A DNA stretch of 64,000 nucleotides from the NCBI GenBank assembly GCA_033961575.1, contig CM066733.1:105863921-105927920 (forward strand). Reading direction: 5' to 3'. Below the pieces are notes generated by a model. The model saw only the letters and a program-made list of their open reading frames with translations, did not search any database and had not been told where the DNA came from. Source of the DNA: Aselliscus stoliczkanus. Its lineage: Eukaryota; Chordata; Mammalia; Chiroptera; Hipposideridae. Within the stretch, counting starts at the first letter, position 1; each line of letters starts with the position of its first letter. Positions 47,741-59,222 of the stretch are shown in pieces. Made by a program: the position numbers and the translations under genes.

Positions 47741-50155
47741 TATAAAAAAATACGTATTTGTAAGATTATATTATTATGATTAAAATTTTTAAGCTTTAGA
47801 CACATAGTTAAAAAGATCTTCCCTTTTCCTAATACCTAATTTCTCATGCCTGATAAACAAAGCATTGCTGCAGAATAAATCAGTTACTATTGATTCCAAA
47901 GACCAGAATTCTCCAGAGGGAAAAGAAACCAAGTAAGTAAACAAATAGTGGGATGGCTTTATTTACATATTGGAAATGGAATTTGACTTGATGAAATCTA
48001 TTTTATACCTATCACCAGGTTGCTTTGAAATGAATGAAATTATTTCACCTCCTAAAAGCATACAGAAGTCTAATTGATGCTCTGTGATATTAGCTTTAAG
48101 CATAATTTTATAAAAGACCCAATTTGCATTTAATGGGTACTTAACATTGACATATACTTGTCAAAGATATGAAGGAGTTGGCATTTCTGTACATACAGTT
48201 TCTGCTTAATAGAAGTGCTCTGAAGTGGGAGCCCAGGGGACCCTCAGTCAGGTTTGCTGGCACATGGTTTCTTAGGATGGCTGGGTGGGTTTCAACACCC
48301 CATGATTCCATCTCCAGTTATGTAAGAACATGCTTACTGCACATCTTGATGTATACCTCCTTTTTACCTAATCCAGAAGGGTTGTAGTTTCATAAATAAT
48401 GTGAATTTCTTATCAGGTTTGTCAGTGCTAAACAGTGGGCTGGGGTGAGGTAATAAATCTCTTTGAATAAATTGGTTATTGTAGATGAACAGCATGATAC
48501 ATGAGGAAATATTGACTATTCATGTTTTCTTACTGAATGAGATTTGTATCAAAATAAAGAACTTCTATACCAAAGTCATGTTTGGTTAAAAAAAATGAAA
48601 GAGTGTTATGCTTTTGTGATTAGAGGAAGAACAGGGTAAATTTGGGTCATATCTTGCAGACTTTTCAAAACTAGTCACTTTTTTGATGGAAGGGCAGGCC
48701 AGAAGATTTGAAAATTCATTTGGAAAGGGATGGGGACAATAAGGAGTTATTTCTTTCTAGCTTTTCATTATAGAAGTTGTGGCAAAGCAAAAATAGAAAA
48801 AAAAAGTGAGATGGAAAATCCTCTGTATTTTGATATTTCCCACTACAGGTTTGAAAGCATATTCTTTGCTACTGAAAACTGTTTTTACTGTTTTACTGAG
48901 GCGATCAAAGCTGCTTTCAAAGGTAAAAGGACAGCAGGTGAATGGCATTAGGCCATGCGACTGTGAATTTTGCTGCTGGCCCTCCTAGTTTGTATGGTGG
49001 TAAGGGAACAGAGCAGTGGCTGCCTACCTGGACTAGGAGCTCTCCCACACACTTCAACCATGGGAGATTCATTTGAGTCAATAAGTTTTAATTTGGGAAG
49101 GGCTGTTTAGGCTCACTGTTCATTCACTACTTCCTCTAAACTGCTTTAGGATCTGTTTCAGTTACTAGATTTTCTGATGGGCGCACAGTGAATAGAAGAG
49201 ACAAGGAGGTGAGGGAGATTGTGCCTCTGGAGACCTGTGGCTCAGACATGTGTTCCAAGATCTTGTCTCCATTTTTAAAAACTCTATGTCTATTGTATAT
49301 AACAGGCTTTGACTTGGTTCTGGATTACAGAAACATAGGATAAATCTCTACAGTGTCTCAGCTATGATTGCCAAATTTTCCTGCCTAGAGAAAACACTCC
49401 TGCTAGTAGTGATAACCTCAGCCTGGTGGGGAGTGTCATGAGATAGTAAGTCTCATTGGATGACGCCAGCAGACACTGAAGTCATTTAACTTCTCAGGAG
49501 ACCAGCCTCTTGTGCTCATCAAGAGTGAAGGTGAGCCCCTCTTAAAATAGTGGTGGGTGTCCTAGTTACAATTCAAAGGAATGAAGAAGGTGGAAAGGGT
49601 GAGTCATGAACTGCGGCAAGGAAGCACCATGGGGGAGGAATCTGCAAGCACCCATCCCTGGCCTTCAGATGGTGAAGTCATCTGTGGAGTTAGTATGAAA
49701 TGGCTTGCAGGAGGGGTTTTTGGATCCCGATAGGGAGGTTCCTCAGGTCAGAATGTCTGGGGAGCTGAAGAGGAGCAGAGCCAGGGCCGATGTGGAATGC
49801 GTCTCTGAAAAGGGGCGAGATTGTGGGGAGAAAGTTAGAATGCCTCCAAACCTAAGTGCAGTGGAAACTCAATCCACATCTGGCTGGCTGTTCTGGTGGT
49901 GTTGTCTAGTGTTCAGTGAGACAGGGCTGAAGTGAGAACTTGGAGTTTACATCAAACAAAGCACAAGAATTCTAGATTTTAATGATGATTCAATTTGTCT
50001 AAGATTTGGCATTTTTATTTGGCATGCTTTTTTTTCAATTGTCCTCAGAAAATTTATCTATAAAAGATGAAATTCTGACTGCTATAAGGGTAGTTGAATA
50101 GAAGGAGCATACTGCCATTTTTTAACCCGACAACATCTAATAACATGGATGAAAG
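47741..50155. other. Long unassigned interval
   Basis: No gene is supported. Plus and minus frames near 48730-48990 overlap each other and lack motifs. Bases 49400-49900 are GC-richer and contain a perfect AP-1-type tgagtcat at 49600-49607. Confidence 0.3.
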
Positions 50156-50169
50156 AAATTGAAGGAGGA

Positions 50170-50632
50170 GGGCTTGCAGAGTGGCTCGTTGGTTAAGAGT
50201 TGGCTTGGGAGTGCAAGCTCTGAGCAGCAGGGTCACAGGTTGCTATCACACATGGGCCAGTGATGCTGTGCCCTCTACAGCTAAGATGGTGAAAACAGCT
50301 TGACCTGGAGCTGGGCTGCTATGAGTTGCTGGTGATGGTGTAGACTGCAGTGGGGGCTACAGTGGGCTGCTGTAAGCTATCATGAGTGGTTAGCAGCCAA
50401 TATGAGCAGACGGCAGACAGCAAGAACTGCCGTGAGCCATCCTTCCAATGGCCAGTGACTGATCTGCCTCAGCTGGGAAGAGCACAATGATCACAATACC
50501 AACATGGGCCAGTGAAGCGACGACTAGACTGAAGAACGAAAAGATAGCAACTTGTCTGTTCCCCTTCCCCGATACCCCAATGCTGTTCCCTCCCCCAACT
50601 CCCCAATAAAATCTTTAAAAAAACAAAAAACA
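50170..50632 (+). mobile_element. Full-length composite (long) SINE
   Basis: 463 bp between perfect 14-bp duplications aaattgaaggagga (50156-50169 and 50633-50646). Parts in order: tRNA-derived head (gtggctcgttggttaagagt), a gggccagtgatgctgtgccc bridge, a long unique body (acagctaagatggtgaaaac onward, with ctgctgtaagc-type repeats), a pyrimidine-rich segment (cttgtctgttccccttcccc) and ccccaataaaatctttaaaa. The last two segments resemble the 3' end of VES-type bat SINEs. It needs L1 proteins for movement; none are encoded. Confidence 0.92.
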
Positions 50633-50646
50633 AAATTGAAGGAGGA

Positions 50647-51842
50647 TCTGGGACATAGCCCACAGTGCTCTTATACACCTAGATGTGTCTTCAAAGCCCT
50701 ATGTTTTATCTTAAAATCCTTACAAAATTAGCATTGTGTTATATAAGATAACCATGCACACTTATTTTAATGTAAAGTAATGTGTCAAATTGCTTACTAG
50801 TTGTAACTCCAACATGCACCTTTCCCCCTGAATGCTATTTCTTCCACCCTCCTTCTCTGTTAGGGTATCCTCAGATAGGCTTTTTTTAGTGCCTCTGGAC
50901 ATACTGATATTCTCTAATTGAAATTGAGTTCATTTTTAGTTTCTATTATTGTTATTTACATTTTAGGCATCACACCAAAGAAGGAATTTTCATTTTCATT
51001 TTCTTATTGTGACTGACTGATGAAAGCACATGGAGTGTGCTTGCATCACTTGGTATCTGTGGGGTGCATCACTTGGTATCTGTGGGGTGCATCACAGAGG
51101 CAGGACCTAAACCCACATGCCCATCCCTGGTTCCTGACCAGAGTTGGAAAGGGCATTGGAAACTTTTATCATTGGCCTTTCACAAAGCCTCTATATGCCA
51201 TTACCTGGATCAGGTCACCAGATTCTATTAATAATCATTGTCCCTTGAGGGAAGAGCAAAAATAAAACAAACACTGGGGCAACTTTTGATATAGATTTAA
51301 ATGATGAGGCTGTGTTATTCTGGAAATAAAAGCCAGAATAAGTGGGGACTGGCTATGATGAATGTGAAATTACTCAGCAAATCCAAAAATAGAAAAACCA
51401 AAGGGCAACTTCTTTGAACTGATTTTAATGACAGGGTTTTAAAAACAAAATAAAGCATTATATTTGTCCATATGTCCTTAATTGTCCTTTGCATTTTCAC
51501 TGAGAGAAAGGCTAAGGGAACTTGTAGGTACATACACCACCTTACTTACTTTTTTATTCTTAGAGATATTTTATATGTTTTATACTGAAGAATAGATATT
51601 CATCCAGAGTAACATAGTACTCATTTGCAAAGCAAATTGGATTGTAAATATCTTAATAATTTTTCTTGCCTTCAGCAATTTCTTCTGTACCTGGTAAAAA
51701 ATTTAAATGCATCTGGCTATGGAGCAAAGATAGAAAGACCTGCAAGTATGCAGAATTGAAGATTATAGTCAATATCTACCACATCCAAATTTTAGGTTGG
51801 GTTTTAGATACAATGGTTCAGGAGAAGTGGGAATTGGTAGAT
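50647..51842. other. Unassigned interval
   Basis: Apart from the tandem repeat at 51043-51095, no feature recognised. Confidence 0.3.
51043..51095. repeat. 23-bp tandem duplication
   Basis: Two perfect copies of a 23-bp unit (starting gcatcacttggtatctgtgg) and a third partial copy gcatcac. It shifts frame by two and creates two overlapping chance ORFs. Confidence 0.95.
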
Positions 51843-52652
51843 GTCTTATTTTTCTAAGGCTGCCATAACAAAATATAGACTGTGTAACTTAAGTAAAAAA
51901 ATTTATTTTCTCACAGTTCTGGATACTGAAAGATCAGAGTACCAGCATGGCTGGGTTCTGGTGGGAGCTCCCTTCCTGGCATTCATATGGCTGGTTTCTC
52001 ACTGTGTCCTCACATGGCAGAGATAGAGGTAGAGAGAGATAGCTTTCTGTCTCTTTTTATTTATTTATTTACTTATTTTTTAAGATTTTTTATTGGGGAA
52101 TTGGGGAAGGGGAACAGACAAGTTGCTGTCTTTTTGTTCTTCAGTCTAGTTGTGGAGGACGTTGCTTCACTGGTCCATGTTGGTATCATCATTGCGCTCT
52201 TCTCTGGTGAGGCAGATCGGTCACCGGCCTCAGGATGGTTGCTCACCTTGGCTATTAGCAGCTTATGCTGGCTGCCGGCCACTCACTGTAGCCTATGGCA
52301 GCCCACTGCAGCAGGGGCTGCAGCCCACACCATCACCTGGGCTCGCACAGCCCAGCTCCAGGTGGAGCTGTTGTTAGCTGTATAGGGCAGTGTCACTGGC
52401 CCTCATATGTGGGATCTGAACGGGGGCCGCTGCCATCCCCAAACCAGCTCTTAACCAATGTGCCACTCGGCCGGCCCTTCTGTCTCTTTTTATAAAGACA
52501 CTACTTTCATCATGAGAACCCCGCTCTCATGACTTCATTTAAACCTGATTATCTCCTAAAGATCCCATCTCCAAATATCATCACATTGGGAGTTAAGGAT
52601 TCAAAATATGAATTTGGGGAGGACACAGTTGAGTTCACAGTATCATATAACT
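51843..52652 (-). mobile_element. MLT1-type LTR split by a long SINE
   Basis: Plus strand reads antisense MLT1: aaggctgccataacaaaata, ttattttctcacagttctgg, cactgtgtcctcacatggca, then after the SINE aaagacactactttcatcat, atctccaaatatcatcacat, gggagttaaggattcaaaat. LTR without the SINE is about 380 bp. Confidence 0.85.
52061..52477 (-). mobile_element. Full-length composite (long) SINE
   Basis: Reverse complement of the same family as 50170-50632: sense head gggccggccgagtggcacat near 52477, body with tacagctaacaacagctcca, tail ccccaataaaaaatctt. It has perfect 16-bp duplications ttctgtctctttttat at 52045-52060 and 52478-52493. Spurious frames up to 132 residues on plus run through it. Confidence 0.93.
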
Positions 52653-52794
52653 CTAGGTTCAATCTTTCTTCTTTGTCCCTGAAGTGGGGCCTGAATAGCC
52701 AGACATGCTTCAATTATTTTTGCCTGATGCTCTGGGTCATTGCTGAAGCAGCTTGCTGCCAGTTTTGCTCTGACCTTGATGGTACCATCTTCTT

Positions 52795-53340
52795 CTTCTT
52801 CTTCTTGGGTTTTTTGTTTTTTGTTTTTTTAATTTTAAATTTTAGAGCAGTTTTAGGTTCATAGCAAAATGAAGGAGAAAGAGTACAGAGTTCCCATATA
52901 CTCCTCGAACCCTTGCACACACACAGCCTCCCTCACTATCAACACCCTACACCAGAGTGGTACATTTGTTACAGTGAACTTACATTGGCTTATTATTATC
53001 ACCCCAAAGTCCATGCCTGCATTAGGATTCACTCCTGGTGGTATACATTCCATGGGTTTTGACAAATGTGTAATGACATGTATCCGCTGTTATAGTATCA
53101 TATAGAATAATTTCAGTGCCCTAAACATCCTCTGTGCTTCACTTCATCATCCCTCCCTCCCTCCTAATTGCTAGTAACCACTGATTTTTTTCCCCCCTGT
53201 CTCCATAGTTTTGCCTCTTCTAGTATGTCACATAGTTGGAATCACATAGTATGTAGTCTTTTCAGATAGGCTCCTTCCACTTAGTAATAAGGATTTAAGA
53301 TTTCCCCATGTCCTTTCATGGTTAGATCATTCATTTTTGT
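52795..53340 (-). mobile_element. LINE-1 3' UTR (L1M-type)
   Basis: Antisense 3' end: tttaggttcatagcaaaatg, ggttttgacaaatgtgtaat, tatccgctgttatagtatca, aatcacatagtatgtagtct, catgtcctttcatggttaga. It lacks ORF2. It carries CTT and TTG simple repeats at its edges. Confidence 0.85.
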
Positions 53341-53359
53341 TGTTGTTGTTGTTGTTGTT
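53337..53359. repeat. (TTG)n microsatellite
   Basis: About seven TTG units at the L1 edge. Confidence 0.9.
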
Positions 53360-56300
53360 CTGAAGATAGTGCCATCTTTAATTTTCTGGATTCCTATCCT
53401 TGACTTCAAGTCTCCTGGTGCTTAGAATTAGTCCCAAGTGATACCTCTTTAAATGTCTGAGTCTCCATGTCTACTGCTTACATCTTGACCCACAGCATGT
53501 GAAACCTGAGTTCTGTGTGCCCTCCTTCTTTTATTCATTCATTTCACATCTTAGATCCATGTTCCTTCCTGCTGCATAGATTGGCATCTCATTAGCAACC
53601 ATCCTGTGTGAGTCCCTGGCTTCTGCTCAACCCACAGGTTTGCTTGGCCTTCCCTTGTGTGAAGCCCTTTTCTTGCCAGAGCCCTGGAATGGCTGTTGAC
53701 AGGCAGTAATACTATAGAAATGTTTGTGCACTTGCTTCTGGCAAAATTTAAGCCTATTCCAAGAAGCAAACTGGCATCTTGGTGCTGATGAGAAAATTCT
53801 GCAATGGCTACAGGAATCCAATAAAATATTCACATACATACCCAAAACTAACAAAAACACTAAAATAAATTAAGGAATGCTATTAAATTTTTTTTCATAT
53901 TTTCATTTCAAAATGGGATTGATATTAAGAATTTTTGAAACTTATCAGTTAATACTGCTGTTCTTTATAAAGCAAATGATCTACTTTTCCTTCTCTCCAC
54001 CTCCTACCCTACAAGTTAAACAAGTAGAAAATCCAAATAGTATAGAAGAATGTTAGTGGCTTCATGGGTGCTCATATTGTAGCATGTTAGGGGTAATCTG
54101 AAAGCAAGGTTTGACTCAGTGTCACACATATGATCCACCGTTATTTGATTCAGTTCTTATCACCATCTATAACTGTATTTTTTTTTTTTGTCCTCCCAGA
54201 GAAATAAAATGGTATGATGCAGAAAGAACTTCCTTAAAAGCATTGGAACATTAACCTTTCTTGGTTTCTCTGTACTGATATAAATGACATAATTGTGTTT
54301 GAATCCATGTGGGAAGTCTGAAAGGATGTTGTGAGAATTCATCTGCAGGTTGCTCAAGATCCATGAAAAAGGCACTATATTGGGAAAATTCTGCAACAAT
54401 AAAAAATGTACTATTGTTTTACTATAGCAGATGCAAATAAGATAGAGGGGGAAGCCAGGCTTGAGAAAGCACAGTGATGGGCCAGGCAGATGAAATGATT
54501 ATAACCGTTGATATCTAAAGCACCATCTTTGCACACTGTTTGATGAGGATGGAGACAATGCCAGGATTTATGAATGTATGTCACAATTATTTTCAATTAC
54601 ATTCACAATAACCTGTTCTTGACCCATATCTGAGAAAAATTTGGTAGTTGTTTCTTTTCCGATGGAGTGGTTGAACTCTTCTTTGTTTCTCTTTAAGTGA
54701 AAGGTTAAATTTATCTTTACAGAACTACAGATGATTTAATTTAATATGAAATGAATAAAAAATGCACTTACTCCCACCTTGATTGCTGTCAGCATTTTAA
54801 TAGTAGAAGAAGTGTCTTTTTACGCCTGGGATTAGACAAGATCTGAGGGAGAAAAGGCTTAGAATGCATGACTGAGGAAGCATCATGCTGTCTGTCCCTG
54901 GGGAGAAAAGAAATCTGTCCTCATTTTGAAATAGCTCTTGGCTATGACTCAGAAACATTCAATGGGCAGCTTTGGAAATTGTAGCACTTTCTTTCACAAA
55001 GAGAAAAATCTCTGTATATATCTGTGTACTCTTAAGAGCTATAGAGTAGGTTAAGAAGTAGATGCAGAAATTATTATGTGTTTGTAACAAATGTCAACAT
55101 TATGAAATATTCTTTTTTTATTAGAAAACATTATGCATTTTTTCTGTAAATATAAATTTTTCTGGAAAGTTCCTGATTTCCATTACTTTGTTCTATATTC
55201 AGATCATGTGTTCCAATTCTGTGTTAAGGAGTATACAAAATGTATATAAATTAGTTAATATAATTAATATATAAGAGGGCTTTCACCAGATTTTTTTTTT
55301 TTATAAATGTTCTACAATCCTCAGAAAATATCTTTACCTAAGGTGATTAGTCCTCATTTTACAATTCAGCTGAGTTGAGGCACACATCTCCTGTTTTCTA
55401 TCAATTACATCTTCCTTTCCCACACTTGAAGGTCTAATCTTAGATTTTCCTCACCTTTTTGTTGCAGGCAATAGAAACCACCAAACTTAAAATCACTTTT
55501 GAACTTGAGGAGTTTACATAGGCTCAATGGAGTTGAAAGTTAGGATTCTTTTCTTTTCAGTTTAAAAGGAATTTCAACAGGGTGGGGGGCAGAAAAAAAA
55601 CCCGTAATGGTTTTTTGTTGTCTGTATGAAACAGTATAAGAAAACTGACATAAATGAGACATTTCAACAATGTGCTGAGATAAAGTCCCCAAATTAATTT
55701 ACTTTCAAACTGCTTCAGAGTGGTCCTTCTGGAATAAAACCATTTTTATAGAAAATAGGGAATAGGGGAACACATTTGAAGATTCCTTGATGGCATTGAT
55801 GTGAAGTCAAGCATATTATCAACGTATGTACTCAGCCAGAAGAAGCCCTCCTATCTGAATTAATACTATTTATTTATTTATTCATTCATTCGTTTATTTA
55901 GTTTTGATTCCCAGGGTTTCCGGCTTCCCCGAGGAAGTGAAACGCCACATGCATGTGCTTGACCAGACAGACTCCAGGTGGGGATATATTTCATTTTTAA
56001 AATGGTATTTCTTTATTATCAGATTTATTCTTAGAGAATAGAGTGAAAAGAATATGAACTTGAGAAGTAAGCGGAGCTATGCTCATCAGTCACCTAGTAG
56101 ACTGACGGTCTGAAGACCCCTTAGAATCAGCCTACCTACCTGCTTTGAAGGATTGTTTTGCGAGGGTTTAATGAGATAAAATGTGCGGAACACCTAATGG
56201 AGTGTTTGCATGTAACACATAAGATATTCAACAGAGAGCTTATACCCCCTCAAAGGGGTGTAAGGACCCAGAACAAAGCAACACTATGAGTTCTTTCTTT

Positions 56301-56824
56301 TCTACTCTCCAATCAGATTTTACAGGAAAAAGTTAAATATGGATCACCTATCAGAGCCTTAAACAGTCATAAACGAGTATTCTCGGTAAAGGGGAGAAAT
56401 AATAGGAATATTAGCGATCCAATAATTTTGTCTTAGTGACAACAAATGGGCTAATGCACTGCTGGTATATTCACTTAAAGCACTGGCCCTTCTGAGCACA
56501 ATTAGATGGAATTTCTGTCTCTGGAATTGTCCAGTTACTAGCAAAACAAGGCCTACTTACAAAAATTGGCCGTTTGCAGTGATCATCTTATTCCTCATAT
56601 CAAATTATGAAACTATCTCTGTACAAAACAGCAACAAGCAGGTTTGAATTTTATGTTTGGAGAAATTACTTTTGTGATATTTTAACTAGTAATTATTAAT
56701 GGATACAAAAAATGTGATAAATATTATGTAATGTGCTTTACTTGTTAGAAATTATAAAATCTTTGTGATTGAATTAGTTACATTTTCATAGTGCTTGTGG
56801 GATAATAAGGCTTCATGAATAAAT
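53360..56824. other. Long unassigned interval
   Basis: No gene or secure repeat. Bases 54790-55010 and 55890-55985 hold motif-rich, non-repetitive sequence described in the findings. (TTTA/TTCA)n-like simple sequence lies at about 55866-55900. Confidence 0.3.
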
Positions 56825-57135
56825 GTTTATTGTCTACCTATTTTATGCCAGGCCCTGGGGATAGAGTGACAAGGAAATCATGGTTTCCACTCTTAAGGGG
56901 CTTATGGCAGTGAATAAGAAAACAGAATAACATGATGGACTGTGTAGTAAGTGGGGTTGGATGGCCCGGGAAACTATCTTGGAGAAGTTAACACCTGAAA
57001 CATGAGAATAATTCAACTGCATGAAGATCTAGGGCAAGAGAACTCCAGGCAGAGGGAACAGGATATGTGGAATAACGAACAAATGAATGAGGAGTCCATG
57101 AGGCCGAAAGAAGCATAGTGTGTTCAGGGAAATAT

Positions 57136-57166
57136 AAAAACAAACAAACAAACAAACAAACAAACA
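57136..57166. repeat. (AAAC)n microsatellite
   Basis: About seven CAAA units immediately before the L1 tail. Confidence 0.93.
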
Positions 57167-57170
57167 CTCT

Positions 57171-57295
57171 AGGTGCTGAACACACAATACAATATATTGA
57201 TGAAACATTATAGAAATTTATAGAAACTTGAAACCTATATAATTTTACTAATCAATGTCATTCCAATAAACTTAATAAATTAAAAAAAAAACAAA
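57171..57295 (+). mobile_element. 5'-truncated LINE-1 tail inside L2
   Basis: Same L1 3' end as 26955-27075: gaacacacaatacaatatat, cttgaaacctatataatttt, caatgtcattccaataaact, A tail. aaacaaacaa-type sequence flanks both sides and may be the target duplication. Confidence 0.82.
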
Positions 57296-58774
57296 CAAGA
57301 AACGTGTGACTGGACCATTGTGAGAGGTGGTGAAATTGGCAGGAAGTGAAATTACAGAGATGAATAGGTTTGTAGGACCGTGGTAAGCAGTTGAATATTA
57401 TAAAAATTCATTGGGTGGAACAGGTATCAGAGAGTTTTGAGCAGGAGGATGCCATGTAAGATCACATTGGTGCTGTGTGGAGAACGGATTACAGGGGAAA
57501 GAGCAGAAAGAAAGGATACAATTTATTCTGTTATGGCAGTGGACTAGATGAGAGATGATGGTGGCTCGGGTCAAAGTCATGGCAATATACATGAAAAGGT
57601 GGGAAATTTTGAATATATTGTGGAAAAAGAGCTAATTACACTTAGTGATAAATTCATTAAGGGAATGGTGGTGAGAGAAAGAGGAGAATCATGAGTGATT
57701 CAGGGTTTTGACTTGAACAGTGGAATAGATGTTGCTGCTATTTATGATATGGGTGTAGACTGAAACTAAAAGGTTTCAGGTGGACCTGGAGTTCTGCTCA
57801 GGACATTGTTTTATTAGACATTCAAATGGAAATGAGTATAAGAGTTTAGAACTTATGAGTGAAATAAGAATTGAAGATAAAATATGTTAGGTCTTTAAAA
57901 TATAAATGATGTTTAAAAGCTCATGTCACTGGATTAATTCACTTGAATGTATAAGAGAAGATATAAAACTGGATTACTCCAACATTTAGACTTGAGCAAG
58001 ATAAGAAAGAACCCATAAAGGAGACTGAAAAGGAAAAGCAGAAAAATGTGGTATAACAAATATTAAAATAATAATGACAACAACAACAAAAATAATGAAA
58101 GCATTTCAAGATAGTGATATTGGTCTTCAAATGTTTAATGTTATTGAGAAATCAGGAAAATAAAGTGAGAAACAGGAACGCAGGATTGAGCAACATGGAG
58201 TAGGCTGGAAAGCTTGACAAGAGTATTTTCAGCAGGATGGAGAAGATAAGATGCCCAAATGGAATACATCAAATAGGTGATGTAGGAAAATAGAAACAAA
58301 GCCAGAAGACTCAAGAACTTTTGCTTTGTAGATGAGGGAACAAATGAACTGTAGTTGAAGAGAGACATGGGATGGTAAGTTATTTCTTTTTTAAATTTTT
58401 GCCTAAGAAAGATATGCTGAACTATAGGATAAAAATGCTTGAGGATGTAAGAGAGTATGGAATCCAGAGTTCAATTCTTAATAAGATAACCTTTGAAAGA
58501 AAAAGTAGGGTCATGCCATCTTTTGGAAGATAAATAATGTGTAATGATATGGGAACAGGTGGCAATGGGGGAGTGCACTTGCTGGTGAGTGATGAAAGAA
58601 TTCCTATCAGATGACTTCTTTTATCTTGAGTTTGAATGAAGTATGTTATAAGCTGAGATGAGGTTTTGGAGGAGAAGGAAGGAGATACGGAATTGTTTTA
58701 TGGAAGAGTGGGAGAGCAAACTTGCAGGTCAGTGTTGAGAGTTTCATTGAAATGTATAGTTATTGCTTGGCTAA

Positions 58775-59222
58775 ACTGGATTACTTTCCTAGGACTGTCC
58801 TAACAAAGTACTACAGTGAAGGTGGCTTAAAATAACAGAAATTTATTATCTAACATTTCTGGAGGACAGAAGTCCAAAATGAGGGTATCAGCAGGATTGG
58901 TTCCATCTAGAACCAATTGTTCCAAGCCAAATTGTTCCAAATCTCTTCCCTAGTTTCTAGTAGTTGCTGGCAATTCTTGGTGTTCCTTGGTTTGTAGATG
59001 TATCTCAGCTATCTCTGCCTCCATCTTCATATGGTGTTTCTCCCTCCGTGTGATTTTCCATCTTTTTATATGGACACCAGTCATACTGGATTTATGTCTC
59101 ACTCTAATCCACTATGACTTCATCTCAACTTGATTATACCTACAGACTCTTTTGCAAATCAAGTCACATTCACAGGTTCTAGGTAGACATGGATTTTTAT
59201 GAGGACACTCAACACAGAGCAT
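58775..59222 (-). mobile_element. MLT1-type LTR
   Basis: Antisense MaLR LTR: ttcctaggactgtcctaaca, aacagaaatttattatctaa, tctggaggacagaagtccaa, tgttccttggtttgtagatg, tggacaccagtcatactgga, agtcacattcacaggttcta. It is more diverged than the copies at 34710 and 44825. Confidence 0.8.

Larger units (their letters stand above)
56825..58760 (-). mobile_element. LINE-2, about 1.9 kb, interrupted by an L1 tail
   Basis: Plus strand reads as long antisense L2: ctattttatgccaggccctg at the 3' end, gagaactccaggcagaggga, aggatgccatgtaagatcac, tggactagatgagagatgat, ggtggacctggagttctgct, tagacattcaaatggaaatg and onward. An L1 3' tail (57171-57295) is inserted. Being this long for an L2 copy is notable. The right edge is approximate. 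Confidence 0.75.

Noticed and set aside
51987..52385. 132-residue plus-strand open frame
   Set aside because: Most of it is antisense translation of the composite SINE at 52061-52477 plus LTR sequence.
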